Shown in pieces: positions 16,771 through 23,817 of a stretch of 64,000 bases of DNA. The stretch lies in assembly GCF_029360585.1 (NCBI RefSeq), contig NZ_JAQZSJ010000004.1:1-64000 (forward strand), written 5' to 3'. The notes below the pieces were generated by a model that saw only the letters and a list, made by a program, of their open reading frames with translations, had not been told where the DNA came from and searched no databases. Position numbers and translations under genes: made by a program. Source of the DNA: Cohnella caldifontis (GTDB lineage Bacteria > Bacillota > Bacilli > Paenibacillales > Paenibacillaceae). How positions within the stretch are numbered: the first letter of the stretch is position 1; every line of letters starts with the position of its first letter.

Positions 16771-17568
16771 TTATTTTAAAGGATTCTTGCATGTTTCTGG
16801 GAATAAAACAGACATATCAATTAGATATCTCTCGTCCGTATACTCTGGATCCGCTATCCGATTATGGTATTCCGCAAGCCAATAATATTTTGATAAGACC
16901 TTAATATTTCCTTGATGCTCCCTTGCGTTTTTGGTAATGACTTCTTTATGCTGTTCTAACATGCCAAAAAACTCATCTTCCCAGTCATAACTTTCCGCTT
17001 GTCGAACGAGATAATTGATGAAATGGAAATTATCCACGTCCCGATCAAGATATTCGATCAAAAGAACATCCTCATCATTGGAGTTCTTTCTAGTATGCTG
17101 ACTTAAAACATCGGTTAAAGTTGGATGGCAAACGATTCTAGGAACAATCGCAATTTTGGATTCCGTCTCATATGCGCGTACAAGCCCAGTGCTAAAAATG
17201 ATGTTTTCAGAAGCATAATGCATCCCTAAAGCAATGCCGCCTCTTATGGGAAATCCTCTAAACACCATATTTATTTGTATATCCGCAAGAATTTCAATGA
17301 GGCTGTATAAATTTGCTGACAGATTTGAATCACTCGAATCATAAGGGAAGCTAAGACAAACATTATCGGAAAACATCTTAATGTCCAACCCTGATTCAAT
17401 TAGTTCGCTGTATTCAGAACGAATGTTTTGAAATAGCCCTTCGATATCTCGAATGATTCCCAGCGCCTGATTAAAATCACGTTCCGCCATTTGGGTAAGT
17501 TCTCTGAAACCAAGAATATCAAAAAAGCCTACAATACAGCTTTGCAACGATCTTTCGTTCACGCCCAT
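16771..17568 (-). CDS. Class III nucleotidyl cyclase-like protein, AT-rich gene
   Basis: This 265-residue soluble protein has three landmarks of a class III cyclase catalytic fold. FFDILGF holds metal-ligand candidate Asp17, KMFSDNVCLSF holds the second candidate Asp68, and FPIRGGIALG (about 107-115) matches the strand usually written R.GIH.G. No membrane or sensor domain is present. The start has an AAAGGGG site. One line counted is about 40% GC, far below its neighbours, which suggests horizontal acquisition. Similar single-domain proteins may act in signalling or phage defence, but no effector gene is adjacent, so the role is unknown. Confidence 0.6.
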   Translation of the reverse strand: MGVNERSLQSCIVGFFDILGFRELTQMAERDFNQALGIIRDIEGLFQNIRSEYSELIESGLDIKMFSDNVCLSFPYDSSDSNLSANLYSLIEILADIQINMVFRGFPIRGGIALGMHYASENIIFSTGLVRAYETESKIAIVPRIVCHPTLTDVLSQHTRKNSNDEDVLLIEYLDRDVDNFHFINYLVRQAESYDWEDEFFGMLEQHKEVITKNAREHQGNIKVLSKYYWLAEYHNRIADPEYTDERYLIDMSVLFPETCKNPLK

Positions 17569-17702
17569 TTCAGCCCCTTTGATTCAATCTAAAAATTTTC
17601 AACAAAAATCTTTAGATTCTTTTTATTCGTTTTAAGGATAAACTCTCCTCCTTACTTCCTTTCATCGACATAAAAAAGAAGGGTCCGTTCAGCGCTTTCG
17701 AA

Positions 17703-17822
17703 TCAAAATATCAGCTCCAAATCTTCAACAGTCCCTTCCTGAAATATCATGCAAGCCATACATTTACGAAGAAGCTTCCGACCGTGAAACGGACAGTTCT
17801 CCATGAATGCAGGCTTAGCCAT
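17703..17822 (-). CDS. Possible small Cys-rich protein (39 aa)
   Basis: A 39-codon reading frame encodes MAKPAFMENCPFHGRKLLRK followed by CMACMIFQEGTVEDLELIF. The spacing C-x2-H-x8-C-x2-C resembles a small zinc-binding knuckle. No convincing ribosome binding site precedes either possible ATG, so it may be a gene remnant. It lies between the cyclase-like gene and a permease remnant and resembles nothing recognised. Confidence 0.3.
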   Translation of the reverse strand: MAKPAFMENCPFHGRKLLRKCMACMIFQEGTVEDLELIF

Positions 17823-17833
17823 TGTCGAACTTA

Positions 17834-17859
17834 AAAGATCGGGGGTTCCCCCGATCTTT
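17834..17859 (-). terminator. Terminator after the permease remnant
   Basis: The stem AAAGATCGGGGG pairs with CCCCCGATCTTT (loop TT). It lies directly after the stop of the decayed permease end and was probably the terminator of the operon that remnant belonged to. The flanking A/T tracts are short. Confidence 0.7.
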
Positions 17860-17862
17860 CGA

Positions 17863-17939
17863 CTATCCTTTTACCGCACCGTTTGTAAGATGCCTTCGAT
17901 AAACCGTTGAATCGAAATGAAAATGAGCACCACCGGCAG
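17863..17939 (-). pseudogene. C-terminal remnant of a sugar ABC permease
   Basis: The minus strand reads LPVVLIFISIQRFIEGI, the typical C-terminus of a CUT1 permease. After a 2-nt shift it continues TNGAVKG and TAG at 17863. The shift (extra TT after the GGCATC codons) and the lack of any upstream permease sequence mark it as a decayed end of a deleted transporter gene. Upstream to 18050 the minus strand holds another short open stretch (SKSYIDRRATEGLKIASLF) of unknown origin. Confidence 0.6.
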
Positions 17940-18050
17940 CCGTATCCGCCTTGACGAAAAGGGAAGCGATCTTCAGCCCTTCCGTCGCCCGCCGGTCGAT
18001 GTATGATTTCGATACTCCTCCTTCCCGCGCGAAGAAGGACAGTTTCGGGA

Positions 18051-18980
18051 TTACGGAGTCAACGGGCGGTCCGGTTCTATATCGCGAACAAACCGGTTCC
18101 TCAACGTTCCGAGTTTCTCGATTTCCACGGTGACGACGTCTCCCGGCCGTAAATAAACTTGCTGCTCCGGAGGGTATCCGAAAACGACGCCCTCCGGCGT
18201 TCCCGTCAAAATAAGGTCTCCCGGATCAAGCGTCATGTGGCGTGAAACATAGCTGATGATTTCATCGCACCGGAAGATCATATCGGAAGTATTGGAATTT
18301 TGGCGAACTTCGCCATTTACGGTCGTTTTGATCCCAAGCGCGTTCGGATCGCCGACTTCGTCCGCCGTAACCAGGTAAGGCCCCAGCGGGCAGAATCCAT
18401 CGCAGGTCTTGCCCAGCATCCATTGGTTCGTCCGCAGCTGAAGGTCGCGGGCGGACAAGTCGTTGGCCGCGCAGTAGCCATAAACATAATCCAACGCCTC
18501 CTCGACGGATACGTTTTTCGCCGGTTTTCCGATCACGATCCCGAGCTCCGCTTCATAATCCAGCTTTGCCGTGACGGCCGGCACGACGACGTCCCGGTTA
18601 TGCCCCGTCAGCGCGTTGTTGAATTTGTTGAACAAAATCGGGGTTTGAGGATACGGCGCATGGGTCTCATCCGCATGCTTGCGGTAATTGAGCCCGACGC
18701 AAATGATTTTGGAAGGGTTCGTCACGCAAGGTTCGAACGACAGCCCTTCCTCTTCCAGAAGCCAGGTCTTCGTTGACTCCGCGGATAGCCGATCCATCAA
18801 ATTCTTTAGTGCGTCAATCCCGTCAGTGCCCTGTTTGATTGCCTGCATAATCGTTTGCGGTACGTTTGGCGCTCCCGCTCCCCCCACGGCTTTTACCGCG
18901 TCGGCAACCGAGATGACGCCCTCTTCGGTCCAGATGCCCAACTTCGTTTCTTCATGATCGTTTAAGGAGATCAGTTTCAT
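18051..18980 (-). CDS. Fumarylacetoacetate hydrolase-family protein
   Basis: This protein of about 309 residues has the FAH C-terminal fold. The metal-binding acidic residues lie in DYEAELGIVIGK, CVGLNYRKHADE carries the active-site His, and GDLILTGTPEGV is near the end. Members hydrolyse C-C bonds of 2,4-diketo acids; in sugar pathways they cleave 2,4-diketo-3-deoxy sugar acids to pyruvate plus a hydroxy acid. The ATG at 18980 has a GGAAGGGAAGAG site. It is the last gene of an oxidative sugar operon with lactonase, SDR and dehydratase, which supports that role. Confidence 0.88.
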   Translation of the reverse strand: MKLISLNDHEETKLGIWTEEGVISVADAVKAVGGAGAPNVPQTIMQAIKQGTDGIDALKNLMDRLSAESTKTWLLEEEGLSFEPCVTNPSKIICVGLNYRKHADETHAPYPQTPILFNKFNNALTGHNRDVVVPAVTAKLDYEAELGIVIGKPAKNVSVEEALDYVYGYCAANDLSARDLQLRTNQWMLGKTCDGFCPLGPYLVTADEVGDPNALGIKTTVNGEVRQNSNTSDMIFRCDEIISYVSRHMTLDPGDLILTGTPEGVVFGYPPEQQVYLRPGDVVTVEIEKLGTLRNRFVRDIEPDRPLTP

Positions 18981-19023
18981 CGTCTCTTCCCTTCCTCGAG
19001 CATTCCCTCTCACCCTGGTAAAC

Positions 19024-19896
19024 TTAGAAGCCGCCGAAAGACGCGGCCGCCATCCCCTTCACGCCCGGCCGGATCCGAAAAAGACTTCCGCCGTACGGAT
19101 CGTCCCTCCCGCTTTCCTCATCCATCGCGGTCGTGATATAGAGCTCATCCAGCGCCTGCCCGCCGAAAGCGCAAGAGGTCACGAACAAGGCCGGCACCTC
19201 AATGCGGTCAAGCTCCGCTCCCGTGCGGGGGTCCCGGCAGGACACCCGGCTGCCGCCCCAGTGGGCGATCCACAATCGTCCTTCCGCATCGACCGTCATT
19301 CCATCGGGAAAGCCTTCATTTTCGGCAAAGGCGAGCAGCACTCTCCGATTTCGGATCGTCCCGGCCTCCAGATCGAAATCGTAAGCGTACAAAGTTGATT
19401 GATGCGTATCGATAAAATACATCTCCGTGCCGTCGGGGCTCCAGCCCATTCCGTTCGACAGTCCGACGCCGGTTTCCATCCGATCGACCGAACCGTCCGG
19501 CAGAACGCGGTATAAGCTGCCGGCTTCCCGTTCCCCCGCCATGTTCAACGTACCGGCCCAGAAGCGGCCGCGGGGATCGCATTTTCCGTCATTCATGCGG
19601 TTGCGGGGCCGCTCCGCTTCGATCGAAGCGTAAAGCTGCAAAGATCGGTCGGCCTCGTCGTAGCGATACAGGCCATCCTGCAAGGCCAGCAGCAGGTTCC
19701 CGTTACGGGCGGGGACCGCGGCGCCGATCATTTGGTCGAAAGCATGGTGCCGATCGGTTCCGTCCGCCGGATCATACCCATGCAGAGACTTTCCAAGGAT
19801 GTCCACCCAGATCAGTCTTCGGCGGGCGGAGTCCCATGTCGGCCCCTCCCCTAATCTAGCGGCGCGACGCAACAGACATTCCAGATTCCGGTTCAG
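19024..19896 (-). CDS. SMP-30/gluconolactonase-family lactonase
   Basis: This six-bladed beta-propeller protein of about 290 residues has the metal ligands of SMP-30 lactonases: Glu in LGEGPTWD, Asn in SNGMGWSPDG and Asp in GFPDGMTVDAEGRLW, with DGKCDPRGRFWAGT before them. It opens sugar lactones to aldonates. A conventional TTG start (19872) would cut off the first strand. The family N-terminus (LECLLRRAARLGEGP) is recovered from a CTG codon at 19896, which has AAGGAAAGGAAG 7 nt upstream; that start is tentative. It lies between the SDR and the FAH hydrolase. Confidence 0.85.
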   Translation of the reverse strand: MNRNLECLLRRAARLGEGPTWDSARRRLIWVDILGKSLHGYDPADGTDRHHAFDQMIGAAVPARNGNLLLALQDGLYRYDEADRSLQLYASIEAERPRNRMNDGKCDPRGRFWAGTLNMAGEREAGSLYRVLPDGSVDRMETGVGLSNGMGWSPDGTEMYFIDTHQSTLYAYDFDLEAGTIRNRRVLLAFAENEGFPDGMTVDAEGRLWIAHWGGSRVSCRDPRTGAELDRIEVPALFVTSCAFGGQALDELYITTAMDEESGRDDPYGGSLFRIRPGVKGMAAASFGGF

Positions 19897-19966
19897 AAAT
19901 GATCTTCCTTTCCTTGGGCGTAACGCGCTTCATTTCTACAGTCCAATGACCGACGACGGCCATCCG

Positions 19967-20728
19967 TTAATGCATCATCCAGCCGCCGTCCACGTTCAAG
20001 GTTTGACCGCTGATAAAGTCGCTGTCGTGCGAAGCCAGGAACACGAATGCTCCCTCCAAATCCGCGGCGATCTCCCTTCTGGCGAAGCATTGCGCCTTGG
20101 CCAGCATTTCTCCGCTTTCCCGGATGGTCCGCTCGCTCACTTTCTCGTATTCCGTCTCCGTCAGCACGGCGCCCGGCGTAATGCAGTTAACGGTAATCCC
20201 ATGCTCGCCGACTTCTCTGGCCAATGCCCGGGTAAACCCAATGATCGCACCCTTTGAAGCAACATAATGGAGGAAGTTTTTCTGCCCGGTAAAGAAAGTG
20301 ACGGAGGACACGTTGATGATTTTCCCGTACCTTTGCGCTTTCATATACGGGAAAGCCTCTCGCGCGCAGAGAAACTGCGAGCGCACGTTGTTCCCCATGA
20401 TCGCGTCCCATTCCTCGACGCTGATTTCATACCAGGTTTTGCGGGGATCCACCGCCGCGTTATTCACCAGGATATCGAGGCTGCCGTAACGGTCCGCGGT
20501 TTCCCGAACCAGCCGCTTGACGTCCTCCTCACGCGAGACGTCGGCCTGCACGGCGAACGCTTGGCCGCCGGCCGATACGATTTCATGGACCACCTGCTCG
20601 GCAAACGCCGGCGTATCCAGGTAATTGATGACCACTTTCGCGCCTTCCCGGGCATACCGTTTGGCCACGGCAGCGCCGATCGAACGGGAGGAACCCGTAA
20701 TGACGGCCGTTTTCCCTTCCAATCTCAT
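19967..20728 (-). CDS. SDR-family oxidoreductase
   Basis: This 253-residue short-chain dehydrogenase has TGSSRSIGAAVAKRY (NAD(P) binding), NNAA, NVSSVTFFTG and YVASKGAIIG (Tyr-Lys), and ends GQTLNVDGGWMMH. The ATG at 20728 overlaps the dehydratase stop codon as ATGA, showing tight coupling. With the dehydratase and FAH hydrolase, the likely reaction is oxidation of a 2-keto-3-deoxy sugar acid to the 2,4-diketo acid, or of the sugar to its lactone. Sequence alone does not decide between them. Confidence 0.88.
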   Translation of the reverse strand: MRLEGKTAVITGSSRSIGAAVAKRYAREGAKVVINYLDTPAFAEQVVHEIVSAGGQAFAVQADVSREEDVKRLVRETADRYGSLDILVNNAAVDPRKTWYEISVEEWDAIMGNNVRSQFLCAREAFPYMKAQRYGKIINVSSVTFFTGQKNFLHYVASKGAIIGFTRALAREVGEHGITVNCITPGAVLTETEYEKVSERTIRESGEMLAKAQCFARREIAADLEGAFVFLASHDSDFISGQTLNVDGGWMMH

Positions 20729-22476
20729 CCCAAACGTCCTCCTTGCGCGCAGGATCCGCCCCGAAGCGCGGGAGCCGCGGAACGGGTATACAAGCCCAGC
20801 GCGCCCTTGTGTCCGAAGCTCGGCGGCGTCCAGGACGCCTTCCGCTTGCCCAACTCCTCTTCGATCCGGGCCGCTTCGCAAGGCTCCCCTTCCAAGCCGA
20901 CGATGTCGAGGGTCCGGTTCGGAATGTCCACCCGGATGATGTCCCCGTCGCGGATGAAGGCGATGGGGCCGCCGTCCAGCGCCTCCGGCCCCAAATACCC
21001 GACGCAGGGTCCGCGGGTCGCCCCGGAGAAACGGCCGTCGGTGACGAGGGAAGTCGTATGCGAAAGCACCGGATCCGACGCGATGAGCTCCGACATGAAA
21101 AACATTTCCGGCATGCCGACGGCCTTCGGCCCTTGATAACGGATGACGACGACGTCGCCGGGCTGAATCGTTTTGGCCAAATAAGCGTCGACGGCGTCTC
21201 GCTCGCTGTCGAAGACGCGGGCGGGCCCCGTATGCACCTGCATCTCGTCGGCGACGGCGAACTTCTTGATGGTCGCGCCTTCCGGGGCCAGATTGCCCCG
21301 CAGCACCGCGAGCGCCCCTTCCTTCTTCAGCGGCTTCTTCAGCGGATAGATCACATTCCGACGGTTCAGCTTGTAATTCGCCAGGAACATTTCCGCGAAA
21401 TTCCGCATTTCATTGCCGCGCATTTCGTCCAGGTTCTCCCCGACCGTCTTGCCCGTCACCGTGAGGGCGCCCAGATGGAGGAACTCCCTCAGCTCCTCCA
21501 TGACGAACGGAACCCCTCCCGCATACCAGAACAATTCGGTGGGATAATGCCCGGCCGTCTTCGTGTCGACCAGAATCGGGATTCGCCGATGGATTTCGTC
21601 GAACGTGCCGGCATCCAGCTCGATGCCGATTTCCTTGGCGACGGCGATCAGGTGCATTACCGCGTTCAGCGAGCCGCCGACCGCCGAATGGACCATGACG
21701 GCATTCTCGAACGCTTCGCGGGTCAGGATGTGCTCCGGGCGAATGCCGGCGGATACGAGGCGCATCACCTGTTGGCCTGCCGCGCGCGCGGCTTTGCGGA
21801 TTTCCGCGTTCGTCGCCGGAATCAGCGCCGTCCAGGGCAGCGCCAGGCCGAGCGCTTCGGCCATGACCTGCATGGTGGCGGCCGTCCCCATGTACTGGCA
21901 GGCGCCGCAGGTTGGGCAGCAGGCTCTTTGGAAGGCGAGGAACTCCTCCTTCGTCATCTGCTCCTTCTCCACTTCCACGCTCATATGCCAGAGCTCTTCG
22001 TTCGATTTCATGCAGGGACCCGCCCCCATGGCGCCTCCGGGCACGTGGATCGCCGGAATGTTCAGCCGGGCGATGGCCATCAGATGAGCCGGAACGGCTT
22101 TATCGCCCGCGGAGGTCAACACCATCGCGTCGAAAGGCGTGGCCAGCGCATGGATTTCCACCATGTTCGCGATCATGTCCCGCGACAGCAGCGAGTAATG
22201 CATGCCGTTGTGCGCTTGGGCCACGCCGTCGCAAATGTCGGTCGTCGTATAGACAGCCGGCTTGCCGCCCATTTGGAATACGCCCTTCTCCATTTCGCCG
22301 ACCAGCTCGCCGAGATGGTAGGAGCTGGGGTGGCTGGACCCTTGCGTGCTTTCCACCAGCACCTGGACGCGGTCCAAATCTTCGACGGTCCAATCCATGG
22401 ACATGCGCAGAGCGTCGCCCTCAAAGCTGATTTTGCGTACCTTCTGGCTCGCGCGGTCCTGATTCCATCCGTCCAT
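20725..22476 (-). CDS. IlvD/Edd-family sugar-acid dehydratase, atypical cysteines
   Basis: This 583-residue protein aligns with IlvD/Edd dehydratases: AQAHNGMHYSLLSRDMIANM, LNIPAIHVPGGAM, CQYMGTAATMQVMAEALG and GRFSGATRGPCVGYLGPEA. The last matches YagF/YjhG-like aldonate dehydratases best. The usual Fe-S ligand in the CDK motif is glycine (TSAGDK, about residue 124), and the first cluster-cysteine region is SSHPSSYHL without Cys. Extra cysteines occur at about 82, 186, 187 and 190, besides the expected Cys193. It probably dehydrates a sugar acid to a 2-keto-3-deoxy acid, perhaps with an altered cluster. Confidence 0.88.
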   Translation of the reverse strand: MDGWNQDRASQKVRKISFEGDALRMSMDWTVEDLDRVQVLVESTQGSSHPSSYHLGELVGEMEKGVFQMGGKPAVYTTTDICDGVAQAHNGMHYSLLSRDMIANMVEIHALATPFDAMVLTSAGDKAVPAHLMAIARLNIPAIHVPGGAMGAGPCMKSNEELWHMSVEVEKEQMTKEEFLAFQRACCPTCGACQYMGTAATMQVMAEALGLALPWTALIPATNAEIRKAARAAGQQVMRLVSAGIRPEHILTREAFENAVMVHSAVGGSLNAVMHLIAVAKEIGIELDAGTFDEIHRRIPILVDTKTAGHYPTELFWYAGGVPFVMEELREFLHLGALTVTGKTVGENLDEMRGNEMRNFAEMFLANYKLNRRNVIYPLKKPLKKEGALAVLRGNLAPEGATIKKFAVADEMQVHTGPARVFDSERDAVDAYLAKTIQPGDVVVIRYQGPKAVGMPEMFFMSELIASDPVLSHTTSLVTDGRFSGATRGPCVGYLGPEALDGGPIAFIRDGDIIRVDIPNRTLDIVGLEGEPCEAARIEEELGKRKASWTPPSFGHKGALGLYTRSAAPALRGGSCAQGGRLG

Positions 22477-22482
22477 GCGCCG

Positions 22483-23817
22483 TCACCCCTCCCGCTTCCG
22501 GTCGGCAGCCATGGCTTGCAATACGCGGTCCGCGGCTTCCAACATCAGTTCTATATCCCGCTCCTCGTGTGCGATAGAAACATACCAGAGGCCATTCGTC
22601 CGAATCAGGACGCCTTCCTCCAGCATCCGCTCGGCGAACTCGAAATACAGCGAGGAGTCTCTCCGGGAGAAGTCTTCGAAGGTGTCCACCCGATCCCGTT
22701 CAATGAACATGAGGTGGAACACCGGTCCGATCTGGTTGACGACGCCCCGGAAGCCAAACTTCCGGAGCTTCTCCCGCAGCCCTTCCGCCGCTCGCTGCGC
22801 CAATGCGTCCATCTTCGGGAACATTTCGCCCCCATTGCGTCCCAAAATATCCAACGTCGTTAAAGCCGCGGCCATCGCCGCGCCGTTGCCGTTCAGCGTC
22901 CCCAGGTGACTGACCCGGCCGTTCGCGATCAGCTCCATGATCGCTCCCGCTCCCGCGACCGCGCTGAGCGCGATCCCGCCCGCCAACGCTTTGCCCATCG
23001 TCATCAGATCCGGCTTGATGCCGAAGCGTCCATGCGCGCCGCCCAGCCCCAGCCGGAAGCCGGTGATCACTTCGTCGAAGATCAGGACGATGCCCAGCTC
23101 AGCCGTTAGCTCGCGCATTTTCTCCAGGTACCCCGGGAGCGGGCGGATACAGCCGGAATTGCACATGACCGGCTCCGTAATGACCGCCGCGATCTCGCCG
23201 GCGCGTTCCCGAAGCGTCTGCTCCAGCACGGCGGCATCATTCCACGGCAGCAGGATGATTTCCCGCAGGGATAGCTCGCTCTGCCCGCCCGTGCCCGGCA
23301 TGACGGCTTCCGCCGATCCGGACGCTCCGGCGGACGGCTTCATGTCCGCGCTCGGAAACGAGGTGAAAATGGTATCGGACCAGCCATGGTAGTGCCCATG
23401 GAAACGGACGATCTTTTTCTTGCCCGTATAGGCGCGGGCGAGGCGAAGCGCCAACATGACGGCTTCCGTACCCGAGCCGCTGAAAGCGACCTTGTCCGCG
23501 CAGGGCAAAACTTCCGTCAGGCGGCGGGCCAGCTCGATCTCCCCCCGGTGCTGCACCCCGTACGTAATCCCGCGCTGCATCGCCTCATGAAGCGACGCGA
23601 TCAGCTCCGGGTGCGCATGACCGAGAACCGAAGGACCGTATGCCAGCAGAAAATCGATGTATTCGTTGCCGTCCACGTCGCGGATGCGGGAACCCGAAGC
23701 GGATTCCGCGAACACCGGAACCGGCTTCATGGAAGCGCGCAAGGAACTGGCGACGCCTCCCGCCAGCACCGTCTCCGATTCGGCGAACATCGTTTTGGAT
23801 TTCTCGAAAGATTTCAT
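22483..23817 (-). CDS. Class III aminotransferase (GSA-aminomutase-like)
   Basis: This PLP enzyme of about 444 residues has an N-terminal SKTMFAESETVLAGGVASSL, AFSGSGTEAVMLALRLARAY (phosphate-binding), LIFDEVITGFRLG (Asp pairing with the PLP ring) and TMGKALAGGIALSAVAG (Schiff-base Lys). It resembles glutamate-1-semialdehyde aminomutase, but no tetrapyrrole genes are nearby, so a catabolic aminotransferase is more likely. The ATG at 23817 has GGAGG upstream and overlaps the stop of the M81 gene as ATGA. In this operon it may act on an amino- or keto-sugar intermediate. Confidence 0.88.
   Translation of the reverse strand: MKSFEKSKTMFAESETVLAGGVASSLRASMKPVPVFAESASGSRIRDVDGNEYIDFLLAYGPSVLGHAHPELIASLHEAMQRGITYGVQHRGEIELARRLTEVLPCADKVAFSGSGTEAVMLALRLARAYTGKKKIVRFHGHYHGWSDTIFTSFPSADMKPSAGASGSAEAVMPGTGGQSELSLREIILLPWNDAAVLEQTLRERAGEIAAVITEPVMCNSGCIRPLPGYLEKMRELTAELGIVLIFDEVITGFRLGLGGAHGRFGIKPDLMTMGKALAGGIALSAVAGAGAIMELIANGRVSHLGTLNGNGAAMAAALTTLDILGRNGGEMFPKMDALAQRAAEGLREKLRKFGFRGVVNQIGPVFHLMFIERDRVDTFEDFSRRDSSLYFEFAERMLEEGVLIRTNGLWYVSIAHEERDIELMLEAADRVLQAMAADRKREG

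Noticed and set aside
16771-17568. Complete Pycsar-type defence system
   Set aside because: Only a cyclase-like protein is present. No membrane, TIR or other effector gene adjoins it within 1 kb on either side.
20725-22476. Biosynthetic ilvD
   Set aside because: Cluster cysteines differ, the CQYMGTAATMQ motif is YagF/YjhG-like, and the neighbours are sugar-acid genes, not ilv genes.
20743-22863. 706-codon plus-strand frame opposite the IlvD-type gene
   Set aside because: It is the antisense shadow of a GC-rich gene, rich in Arg/His/Pro, with no start signal.
22483-23817. hemL (tetrapyrrole biosynthesis)
   Set aside because: The protein is of the GSA-aminomutase-like group, but it is embedded in a catabolic operon without other hem genes, so the heme role is unlikely.
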